From JANPEF01 sp031413115 (lineage in GTDB: Bacteria; Eisenbacteria; RBG-16-71-46; DASYSL01), in contig JANOEH010000128.1 in assembly GCA_031413115.1 (NCBI GenBank), forward strand, positions 1-15,437: a stretch of DNA of 15,437 nt. The letters run 5' to 3'. The translations under genes were made by a program, and so were the position numbers. Of this stretch, positions 1 to 9,100 are shown in pieces; position 1 is the stretch's first letter, and every line of letters starts with the position of its first letter. The notes below the pieces were generated by a model. That model had not been told where the DNA came from, did not search any database, and was given only the letters and a program-made list of their open reading frames with translations.

Positions 1-298
1 CGAAGTGGAAGCGACCCTCGCGCGCGTTCCGCGGCTCGTCCGGAAAGTAGAGCTGCGTCGTGAGCACACGCCCGCCCTTCTCGAGCAGCGACGTGCGCAG
101 CGGCGAGTTCGGCGTGTAGAACGGAACCGCGGTCATCGCCGGTGTCGGGTCATCGCAGGCGACGGCGGTCGGGGTTGGGATCGGGGTTGGGGAGGAGTTG
201 GGGCTGGCCGGTGCGGATTTCTCCTTCCTGGAAGGAGAAATGCGGTCGGCATTCTCCTTCGAGGAAGCAGAACCGGTACAGGCGATCGAAGTGCGCAT
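1..298 (-). CDS. intradiol ring-cleavage dioxygenase-like protein, 5' part only, possibly internally deleted
   Basis: The gene reads leftwards off the window edge, so only its N-terminal ~99 codons are visible. From about position 154 down, the translation reads CDDPTPAMTAVPFYTPNSPL, then RTSLLEKGGRVLTTQLYFPD, then EPRNAREGRFHF. The first stretch matches the N-terminal motif of secreted intradiol dioxygenases (TPAQTEGPFYxPNSPxRxSL). LTTQLYFPxEPxNAR matches a motif that lies near the C-terminus of the same family, after the iron ligands. The roughly 100 residues normally between them, holding the Tyr and His ligands, are absent, so what is visible could not bind catalytic iron. A Pro-Thr-rich linker (PTPIPTPT) precedes the conserved part. 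The start is uncertain: ATG at 298 is chosen because conservation begins upstream of the ATG at 136, but neither has a clear Shine-Dalgarno sequence and no signal peptide is seen. It could be a degraded gene or an assembly chimera. Family assignment is from memory of motifs. Confidence 0.5.
   Translation of the reverse strand, partial: MRTSIACTGSASSKENADRISPSRKEKSAPASPNSSPTPIPTPTAVACDDPTPAMTAVPFYTPNSPLRTSLLEKGGRVLTTQLYFPDEPRNAREGRFHF
217..272. repeat. two tandem palindromic elements (TTCTCCTTC/GAAGGAGAA type)
   Basis: Positions 217-241 form a perfect inverted repeat, ATTTCTCCTTCC / GGAAGGAGAAAT, with a single central base at 229. A related imperfect copy lies at 252-272 (TTCTCCTTC, GAG, GAAGCAGAA; 8 of 9 arm positions match), 33 nt further on. 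Read on the minus strand the two copies are also direct repeats of each other. They sit in the poorly conserved 5' end of the dioxygenase-like frame, so they may be intergenic REP-like elements or operator sites rather than coding sequence. Confidence 0.6.
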
Positions 299-328
299 GC
301 CCGGTAAACCCAAGGGCCGACGAACAGC

Positions 329-370
329 CGTACGGTCCGCACCAATCGTACGTTTCGTACGAATCGTACG
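329..370. promoter_or_regulatory. four CGTACG palindromes, three at a 9-nt period; possible regulator-binding array
   Basis: CGTACG occurs at 329-334, 347-352, 356-361 and 365-370. The last three are spaced exactly 9 nt apart and the first is 18 nt (two periods) away. They lie between the leftward dioxygenase-like gene and the rightward phosphatidyltransferase gene, where a shared operator would be placed. The repeats are seen directly; a regulatory role is inference. No convincing -35/-10 pair was found next to them. Confidence 0.4.
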
Positions 371-469
371 CAGCTCCACGAGACCATGCTCGCGACGACC
401 GCCCCCCTCCGTGGGGGCAGTTGCCGCGACGCCGGCCCGGACGTAGTCTCCCCCAACGCACCCGACCCC

Positions 470-474
470 GGAGG
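470..474 (+). promoter_or_regulatory. Shine-Dalgarno GGAGG that fixes a TTG start
   Basis: GGAGG at 470-474 is followed by five bases (TTCCG) and then TTG at 480-482. This supports the non-ATG start of the phosphatidyltransferase gene; no in-frame ATG lies close by with a comparable site. Confidence 0.7.
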
Positions 475-479
475 TTCCG

Positions 480-1196
480 TTGACCGACCCCACGTCGCAC
501 CAACCCGCCACGCCCGACCAGAAGGACGCCCCGCGCCAGGCGAAGTTCCTGGTGGCCCGCTTCGAGCAGTGGGCGCTGCCGCGGATCGCCGCACGGCTGC
601 CCCGCTGGGTGATGCCCGATCACCTGACCGGGCTCGGCATCGTCGCGGCGACGCTCATCATGCTGTGCTACTGGCGCTCGAACGAGAGTCGCCTGTGGCT
701 GTGGGGTGCGAACCTGGGCCTGGTTCTGCACTGGTTCGGCGACAGTCTCGACGGCACGCTGGCGCGCGTGCGGAAGATCCAGCGCCCGCGTTACGGGTTC
801 TACCTCGATCACCTGACCGACGCCTACGCCACCGCGGCGCTGGGACTCGGTCTCGGGTTCTCGCCGTTCATGCTCGTGTCGGTCGGTTTGGCGGGCGTGG
901 TCGCGTACCTGATCCTGTCAATCAACGTGTACCTCGAGACGTACGTCTTCGGCGTCTTCCGTTACGGCTACGGCGTGCTGGGGCCGACCGAGGCGCGGAT
1001 CATGCTGATCACGCTCAATACGATCGCGCTGTTCATCTCGCCGCTTCCGTTCACGCTGTTCGGCATCGGCATGACGGTGTTCGACCTGGGCGGGATCGGC
1101 GTCACGCTGATCATGCTCGGCCTGCTGGGCTGGCGCGCGGGGCGCAACCTGCGTGACCTGGCGCGGCTCGAGCCGGCGAACGTGGTGAAGGAATAG
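480..1196 (+). CDS. CDP-alcohol phosphatidyltransferase family membrane protein
   Basis: This 238-residue integral membrane enzyme is predicted to transfer a phosphatidyl group from a CDP-lipid to an alcohol acceptor in the inner membrane. The family signature is complete: DSLDGTLAR at about residues 87-95, then GFYLDHLTD after a nine-residue gap, fitting DGxxAR...GxxxDxxxD with its metal-binding aspartates. Several hydrophobic segments surround it: near residues 50-65, 74-88, around 115-150, and two or three more between about 175 and 225. The start is TTG with GGAGG five bases upstream. The gene stands alone, divergent from the dioxygenase-like gene and convergent with the DUF11 operon, whose last stop codon lies 6 nt beyond its own. 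The acceptor alcohol cannot be deduced: the family includes glycerophosphate, serine, choline and inositol enzymes. Family assignment is firm, specific function is not. Confidence 0.9.
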   Translation: MTDPTSHQPATPDQKDAPRQAKFLVARFEQWALPRIAARLPRWVMPDHLTGLGIVAATLIMLCYWRSNESRLWLWGANLGLVLHWFGDSLDGTLARVRKIQRPRYGFYLDHLTDAYATAALGLGLGFSPFMLVSVGLAGVVAYLILSINVYLETYVFGVFRYGYGVLGPTEARIMLITLNTIALFISPLPFTLFGIGMTVFDLGGIGVTLIMLGLLGWRAGRNLRDLARLEPANVVKE

Positions 1197-1202
1197 TCGC
1201 GG

Positions 1203-4200
1203 TTACTGCACCCGCACCCGGAACGTCACGGTCCCGCTGCCGCCCGGCGCGAGCGAGCCCGTCATCGTCCATGTGACCGGGCCGGTCGCCCCGGCGGCCG
1301 GCTGCGCGCTCACGCCGCAGGCGCTCAGCCCCGTGCCCGGCGTGCCGCAGGTTGCATCCTCGAATACCGTGTACGCCGGCGTGGCATCGGCGATCGCGAT
1401 CGCGCTCACCGACGCGTTCGACAGGTTCGTGTAGGTGACCGTGTAGGTGAGCAGGTCGCCCGGCAGCGCGTTGACGCGATCGACGGACTTGCTCAGCGCC
1501 AGCCCCCCGCCCGCGGCAAGCACCGTGGTGAGATCGGTCAGCAACGATGCCGCCCCGAGCGCGGGCGCGACGTTCGCATAGGCGAACGCGGCGGTGAGCG
1601 TGGCCAGCTCCGTCGAACCGACGGCCGCGCCCCGCCGGCGCCGTGTGGCGTGCGACGAGGCACACGCGCTCGCCGGCGACGAGCGCGATCGGCGCGGCGC
1701 CGATCGCGGTCTCGCCGGCGTCGACGACGCCGTCGCAGTCGAGATCACGCACGACCTCGTAGCCCCAGCCCGAGATGGACGGCGAAGGAGCCTGTGTGTC
1801 GGCGAACGTGACTGCGCCGGCGCTCCGCGCCGTATAGGTGTGCGGGTACAGCGCGACGCCGCCGGGCGCAACGCTCGCGGCACCCGCGGCGGCGAATGCG
1901 TTGGGCGGCACGTCGCCGAACAGGAGTCCGCTCGCGATCGTGCCGTTCGCCGCAGTGAACGTCACCTGATCGGTGGCGCGCACGTAGGCGCCACCGGTCG
2001 CGCCCGCTGCACCCGCAACCGACAGCCAATTCGCCGGATTGCGCTCGACCACCTGCGCCACGGCGCCACCGGCCGCGCCCGGGAACCACAATGCGAACGC
2101 TCCGCCACCATCGGTGAGCGTCGAGTCGCAGACGCCGCCGACGCAGGCCGGCACCACCGAGCGGAGCTCGACCGCAACACCGGGCACGCCGGGCTCGCCG
2201 GCCTGAACGACGCCGTCGTTGGCACCCACGCCGGCGGGGGCGCCGGCGCCGTCGTCGCGGAACACCCGGCCCTCGACGCGACCGCCGTGCCACAGCCCGA
2301 AGTTCTGGTTGGCGAGACCGCCGAGTCCGGGCACCGTCGCCGGGCGCAGGCCCGGTGCGGCCTCGGTGCCGATGCGCGCGGCCGGATACGTCGGCGTCAC
2401 GTCGGCGGTGCTCGCGTTGTCGTCGAGCACCATCGTGTAGTCGCCCTCGGCCACCGACGTGAAGCCGTACGCGCCGGTGACCAGGTCCGCCGCCGCAACC
2501 TGCTGCGCGGTCGCCGGTGCGGTCACCGCGACGAGCTTCACCCAGGTGGCCACGCCGGTGCCGTTCTCGCCGGTGCCGCGCGACGCATCGTGGTCAAGGT
2601 CGGCGTAGACCGCGCCGCTGACGGGCACGCCGCCGCCCACGAGCACGCGGCCGCCGAACTCGGACGTGCCGGTGCCGGGGATCGTCGCGGTGGCGCTGAG
2701 CGAGCGGCCCGGCGTCACGCCCGGTGGCAGCGGCACGACGAAGCGGAAGCGGCTCGTGTTGTCGCTGCCCTGGTCGAGCCCGTTGATCGACGGCGCGTAG
2801 GCCGAGGTCGAGCCGTCGAGATCGCTGCCGGAGCCCTCGACCACGGTCGTGGCGTAGGTCTGTCCCTCGCCGAAGCCCGAGGGATCGGCGTCGGTGAGGA
2901 ACAACTCGATCGTCGAGCCCGGGCGCGCCCAGCCCGCAACCGTCAGCGTCGTCGCACCGGCGACCGCCGACTCGATCACCGGGAAGTTGAGCAGTGCGTT
3001 GGCGCCGGTGTCGCCGTCGCCCGTGTCGTTCCTGGTCACGAACGGGGATGTGCCCTTCGCCGGATCGTCGCCGGCCCGCAGCAGGTCGATCCCCAGCTGG
3101 TTCGTCGCCGGGCTGCCGAAGCGGTTCGCGATCGTGCCGTTGCCGAACGCCAGGTTGCGTGTCAGCACGACGTTGGTCGCGGTGGTGAGCAACAGCACAC
3201 CCGCGCCGTAGTTGCCCTGCAGGATGTTGCGATCGAGCCGGTGCCCGCTGCCGCCGATGCGCACGCCCGCGGTCTCGGCCGTGCCCACGCTGCCGATGCC
3301 GTTGCCGGCGATCGTGTTGTTCTCCAGCGTGCAGGCGCCCGTGGCGGCGGTGCAATCGACACCGGGTCCGTCGTTCCCGGAGATGCGATTGCCGCGCACC
3401 ATGTGGCCGCCGCCGGCCTGCAGCGACACGCCCTCGAGCGACGGCGAGCCGAACGCGTTGGTGACGATCTCGCTCCCCTCGACCGTCCAGCCGGTCGCCC
3501 CGCCGGTGAGCGCGATGCCGTTGCCCAGGCCGAAGCCGATGAGCGCACCGCGCACCGTGCCCGTCGCCGCGCCGACGACGCGCAGGTGATCGCCGCCGCT
3601 GCGCTCCGCCGCGCCCGGGTCGGCGAACGCCAGAGCGCGCGAACCAAGAACGCAGCCCTCGAGCGTGAAGCGCGCCGCGGTCGCGCCGACGCGAACGTCA
3701 GCGTGCGCGTCCGAGCCGATCGTGTTGCCGAACGAGAGAATCGCCACGCCGCGCACCGCGCAGTCGGCGGCCTGCACGTCGACGCCGAGGGCCAGGCCGG
3801 CCGCGTCGATCAGCTCGACCTCGGGCGCGGCCACGCCGGCCAGCGTGAGCCCGGCCGCGCCGACCGTGCCCACCGTGCCGCGCGTCCCCGCGTTGGTGTC
3901 ACCGCCGTTGGCAGTCTGGGTCGTGCCGTCGAGCCACGTCGCCGCGCCGGTGATCGCCGGCAAAGCCAGGGGCACGCCGATGCGCACCACGCCGGCCTGC
4001 ATCCAGTTGGCGAGCCCCGCGCGCAGTCCGGGTCGCGCCGCCGCGCCGGGCACCATGAAGATCGACGCCTCCACGCCGGCGGGCTTCCCCACCTGCGCGA
4101 GACCCGTGTTGCCCAGCGCGTTGGCGTTGACGAGGAACTGGCGCACCGACCCCTGGCCCGAGGCCTGTACGTTGGTCACCACGTCGAAGTTGTAGCCGAA

Positions 4201-6168
4201 GTCGACTCCCGTCACGTCGCTCGCGCCCAGCACCACGCTTCCGACGGAATGGGGCGTGGCTCCCACCGTGGTGAGCGCGGCCAGCGTGAGCGACGTGGTG
4301 TTCGCGGCCGCGTCGGGCCGGAACGGGTCCTCGCCGCCGACGCGCTCGGCATCGCCGACCGCCGTGCCCGCCGGCGCGTTGGTCCTCCAGGTCTGCACCG
4401 GCACCAACGTCGCCACGGCTCCGGTGCGCGACGACAGCACGCTGGTGCTGACGTCCCGCACCGTGAACGTGCCCGGCGCCCAGCCGTCGAACGTGTACAG
4501 GCCCGCAGCGCTGGTCGTCACCGCGCTGAGATACGCCCCCGTGCCGTCGTACAGCTCGACGCGCACGCCTGGGCGCCCGACGCCGGCGGAGGCGACGAGC
4601 GAGCGGCCCGATCCCCCGCCGTAGTTCACGTCCTCGAAGACGGAGCCGAGGATGCGTGACGCGGTCACGGTGGTCGTCGTCGGCTGGTAGCCCGAGGCCA
4701 GGGTGTCGCCGTCGCTGCGCGTATTCAGTGCCGTGCCGAGCTGCGCAGCAATGAACGCCGCCGACGCCTGGTTCGCCAGCACCGTGCCCGTCGGCGCGGG
4801 CGCCGCGACACGCACGCGGAAGCGCACGCGCGTCTGCACCCCGGGCGACAGCGTGCCGCCCGCCGCCGACGTCGCACCGGTGCCCAGCCGCGCCACGATG
4901 GTGCGGGTGGCCGCCACGTACTCGGCCTGGTCGTCGGCGGCGGCGTCGGTCTTTGCCCCCGCATTGGGACCGTTCAGCACGGACATCGTTCCCGCGACAT
5001 AGGTCAGGCTCGCCGGCAGCGTGTCGCGCACGACCGTCTGCATCGCTGAGTCGTTGCCCGTGTTGCGCAGCGTCAGCGTGTACTCGAGCTGGTCGCCCGG
5101 CAGGGTCGCACCGCCGTCGACGTCGACGACCGTCTTGGCGAACGCGTTGCCCTCGAGCACGGGCGCGTACAGGTCGGTCGCGAACGTGAGCACCGCCGGG
5201 AAGTAGCGGTCGCCGTTGGTCGACAGGCGCATCGTCGTCGCGGTGGCGCCGTTGGGGAGCACTCCATTGGCGACCAGGAGATCCGAGTCGTAGCCGAGCT
5301 GGTTCACGTAGTTCGGGTTCTTGGCCGTGAAATCCGCCCCGAGCTGGCTCACCGTGCTGTTGAAGAAATTCGTCGCTGGATTCGGCGCATCGCTCAGGGT
5401 CACGCCGTTGAGGGCGAATCCGTCCCCGGTGTAGTTGCGATCGCCTTCGTAGGTGACCACGCCGACGCGCGACTGGACGGGCCCTGCCGGCGGAGTCAGG
5501 AAGCCGCTCACCGGCACGTCGATCGGCGGCGAGGTGGGCGTCACTTCGCCGTACCCGTCGATGACCGTGAGGTTGCGCGGCGGCAGCGAGCCGAGGCGGT
5601 AGACGACGACCAGCGACCAGCCCGCGTACTGGTTCGTGCCTGTCGTCGACTGCACGTTGCCGACGCGATAGGTGCCGGTGCCGCCGGTGACGACTCGGTT
5701 CGTCACCTCGACGTAGGCGCTGTAGGCCGAGCCACCGGCGTCGAGCTGCGTGGCCGTCAACGTCGCATACCCCGCGGCCGGCGTGCCGAAGCGACACTGG
5801 TTGCGACTGCCGGTAGCGGAATAGCCGCCCCAGTAGAGACCGGCCCACACCACGGTCGCGCCCGCCGGAACCGTGAGGTTCGCCGTGCTCGAGTTGATCG
5901 TCGAGCCATCGCCATCGACGTCGACGTAGGCCATGTTCCAGTCGTTGTTGTTCAGGTTGTTGCCGGTGCCGTCGCGCGCACGGGCACAACTGTTCGCGCC
6001 GCTGCCGCCGCCGGTACAGGACATGAGAGTGTTGCCGATCAGCGTGATGTCGCCGTTCGTGTTCGTCGTGAAGCGCGCGGTGTAGCCGCGCACGACTTGT
6101 GCACGGGCGAAGCCCGGCACGAGGAGCGCGAGTGCAACGAGCGCGACCACGAACTTGATTCGTTGCAT
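1203..6168 (-). CDS. giant secreted DUF11 / SdrD-B-like / beta-helix protein, one frameshift near the 3' end
   Basis: After restoring one frameshift the product is about 1,654 residues. A signal peptide (MQRIKFVVALVALALLVPG..ARA) ends near residue 23. An N-terminal beta-rich domain follows, to about 335, with VVWAGLYWGGYS near 108, resembling DUF3344. Next come a DUF11 domain (about 338-500; LPGDQLEYTLTLRNTGN), an SdrD-B-like domain (from ~504; ILGSVFEDVN), the motif GQGSVRQFLVNANALGN near 680, and a right-handed beta-helix with N/G-rich turns (about 760-1040). Two more SdrD-B-like units start near 1181 (VSGAVYADLD) and 1296 (VEGRVFRDDG). A repeat shared with the 872-residue neighbour (~1420-1545) and a final DUF11 domain end at the TAA at 1203. 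The ATG overlaps the upstream gene's stop as TGATG, implying translational coupling. Unrepaired, the upstream frame runs out of the DUF11 tail and ends at 1111, inside the opposing gene. Likely an extracellular adhesin or structural protein; function is inference. Confidence 0.8.
1630..1633 (-). other. apparent +1 frameshift at a C4 (G4 on coding strand) run
   Basis: Upstream of this run the coding frame reads ...VCLVARHTAPAG and then turns arginine-rich. One frame over, sense coding resumes as AAVGSTELATLTAAFAYAN and runs to the TAA at 1203. Removing one base of the run joins them as APAGAAVG. The 872-residue neighbour has APAGAALG at the equivalent place in its homologous repeat, which is internal evidence that the repaired reading is right. 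The span 1203-6168 is 4,966 nt, one more than a multiple of three, as expected for one extra base. Confidence 0.8.
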
Positions 6169-9100
6169 CACTTCGCCCCCCCGCCCAACCGCAGCACCGA
6201 CTCGTCGAACTTCGCCCGCACCCGCAGGTGCACGCCCTGGCGCGTGTACTCCTCGCCCGTGAGCTCGTCGTCGGAGTAGCCGAAGCGGTTGTAGCCCGCG
6301 GACAGCCACACTCCCGGCGCCAGGCGGCGGCCCAGTTCCATGCCCACCCCGCCGCGGCGGCTGTGCGTGGCGGTCAGGACGCTGGCGAGCAGGCTCGCGT
6401 CGTAGCGCGTGCCCAGCGACCACGACGCGCGGCCGTGGACCCACTGCGCCGACGTCGACGTGGCGATGCCGTCGGTCCGCTCGTTCACCCACTTGCCCGC
6501 CCACGCCAGCGCCCCGGTCGTGCGGCGCGCCAGCGGGCCGGTGCCGTGCGCCGAGATCACGTGCGCGGTGCGGCGCAGGTCGGCCTCGGGCAGCTCGTCG
6601 CCGACGGGATCCGCCCCGCCGTCGCGATCCCAGCGGAACTCGTAGCGGGCGACCGCGTCCCACGCGTCGCCGGGGCGGTAGGCCACGCCGACCTGCAGCC
6701 GCTCGCGGTCGCTGCGGTTGCCGCTGTTCTCGCGCATCAGGGAGAGATGATTGCGCGCCAGCGCGCTCCACGCGCGGTCGATGCGCAGCGTGCCGGCAAA
6801 GGTGCCGAGTAGGGCGTCGCTGGTCTTCCCGGTGCGGTACTCGGCGCGGGCCGAGCCCTTCCACCAAGGGCTTCCGGCGTAGTCGATGCCGAACGCGGCG
6901 GCGAACGTCGCACCCGGATCCGCCACGGTGTCCGGCACCGAACCGACCGGCTGAACACGCTCGAGCGAAGCGGTGAGGCGTGCGCCGCCACCCAGTCGCC
7001 AGGCGTTGCGCAGACCCACGACCGCCTCGGCATCGCGCCCGCCGATCGCGCCGTCGACGCGGTACTCGCTGAACACGCGCGCCTCGGGCGAGACGTTGGC
7101 GTCGAGGCCGACGACCGTCGTGTGATTCGCCGTCGCGCCCGTGAGCGCCCACGGCTCGAGTCGCCCGCCGACGAATTCGTGGCGGCCGTAGGCGCGCACG
7201 CGCGACATCACGCGCATCTCGGCGCCGATCGCGGCGAGGCGACGATGGGCTTCCTGGGTGTCCTGCTCGAGTTCGAGGTAGGCGTCGAGGTCGCGCGCCG
7301 AAGGCACGCGCGCCAGCAGGCGGGCGCGCACGAGCGCGGCGAAGGCCTCGTCTTCCTTGTCGGCGGTGCGACCGTCGGCGAGACGCAGGCCCAGCTCGCC
7401 GCGCAGGCGGTCGTTGAGCTTGCGTTCGACGGCGACGAGCAGGCCGCCGCGGCGTTCGCCGCCTTTGGTGTCGCCGGTGAACAGCGCCTCGCCCGACAGC
7501 CGCGTGCGCGGGCTCAGCACCGCGGTCATGCGGCCGCCGCCCTCGACGCGCCCGGCCGCGTAGCCCGACGTCGGGTTGAAGAAGTCCTCGCCCGTTGCGC
7601 CGGCAAAGGCGCGCGCCTCGACGCCGGTGGCGGCATGGCGCCACTCGACGCGACCGCCCAGGTCGCTCTGGCCGGTCGCGTTCTCGCGCGTGGTCGCGAA
7701 CTCGGCTTCGAGCGTCGAGCGCGGCCCGGTCTTCGCGCCGGCAAACACGCTGCGGATCGAGCCGGCGGCCGTCGGATCGTGGTCGTCCACGTAGGAGCCG
7801 CCGACCTCCACCTTGCCCCGGCGCAGGCGCCCCTCGAAGCCGGTCGTCCAGTACGCGGCGCCGCCGTCCTCGACCTCGTAGGTGACGCGAAGGGAGACGG
7901 GATTGAGGTCCGCGTCGACGCTGGGCAGCGGCGCCTTGAGCAGGATCTCGCCCGACAGGGCGTCGATCGTATAGTCGACGAAGCGCTGTCGACTCTCGGC
8001 CGAGAGGACGACCGCGGTCCGGCTCCGATCGCGCACGACCACCTCGACGTGCTCGCTGCCATCCACCAGCGGCGCGATGGTCAGCGCGTACGGTCCCGAG
8101 ACGCCGCGACCGCGGATCTCGTCGACCTGGCGGCGCGAGCGCTCGCGGCTCGACCAGCCGGCGAAACGGGTGCGCGCGTCCTCGTACGTGCCGACGACGC
8201 CGTTGAGGCTGCGGCTGTAGGCGCCCAGCGTGCGCCCGTCGCCGGTGCCCGGCGTGATGAAGTCGCCGTACATCACCGACGCGCCGCGGCGATCAAGGCG
8301 CGCATACAGCGGGCGCGTCGACTGCGCTTCGAACCCGCGAACCGATGCGTCGCCGTAGAGCGGGTAGTAGGCGTCGGGCTGCAGGTCGCGGAACGCGCGA
8401 ACGTGCGGCGCCCGCTCCGAGTCGTAGCCCATGGTCAGCAGGATGTCGTTCTTGAGCCGTCCTTTATAGAAGGCCGAGCCGCGGATCGCCGCCAGTGCAT
8501 CGCCGTCGGCGCTCTGGCTGACGAACGCGACCGGCGGCGCCTCGAACAGCGGTCGGGGCAGGACCTCGTCCGGCGCACGCCCGCCGGGGAATCCGTTGAG
8601 CGCCACGACGCCCTCGACCGAGCCGACCGCAATCGTCGGCCGCAGGTCTGCCACGAACGAGATCCGCGCCGTCGCCTCGAGCCCGGCCGCGGTGCGCGCG
8701 GTGACCTCGGTCACGCCCGGAGTTCCCTGGCCCGCCAGGTCGAGGGTCGCGAAGCCACCCTCGAGCGCGAGCTGCGTGCCGGCGGTCGTCGGATCGAGAT
8801 CCTCGACGAGCAGGCGACCAAGCGTGGCCTCGAGGGTGACGAGAGTACGCGCGGCGACCGGCACGCCGGCGGCGTCGGTGAGCGACAACGTGAGCGCCGC
8901 AGGCGCAAATCCATCCGCGGCCACGGCGGCCGGCGCGTCGATCATGAGACGCATCGGGCGATCCGGCGCGATGACTCGGGCGTGCACGGTCGCCATGGGC
9001 GCCGCCTCGCGCCCTCCCGAGCTGGTGAGGACGAGCTCGTTCGCACCTGCCGCCAGGTTCACGCCGACGAACTCCCACGCCTCGACATTGGCCTCGAGGG

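Larger units (their letters stand above)
299..479. other. divergent spacer between dioxygenase-like and phosphatidyltransferase genes
   Basis: No gene is supported here. The spacer contains the CGTACG array, then a short hairpin at 401-418 (GCCCCC, loop CTCCGT, GGGGGC), and ends with a Shine-Dalgarno sequence just before 480. Open frames crossing it in several directions are arginine-rich and lack conserved motifs. A promoter for the plus-strand gene is expected but I could not identify one by eye. Confidence 0.5.

Noticed and set aside
386..1156. Alternative plus-strand frame overlapping the phosphatidyltransferase
   Set aside because: No motif and arginine-rich; the frame starting at 480 carries the complete CDP-alcohol phosphatidyltransferase signature and transmembrane segments.
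1594..4659. Plus-strand open frame of over 1,000 codons opposite the giant DUF11 protein
   Set aside because: Arg/Ala/Gly-rich translation without domains or signal; typical antisense shadow of a GC-rich gene, while the minus strand shows clear domains.
6169..7644. Upstream extension of the giant protein's frame to 7644
   Set aside because: The extension is arginine-rich nonsense overlapping the barrel coding region; the signal peptide at 6168 marks the true start.
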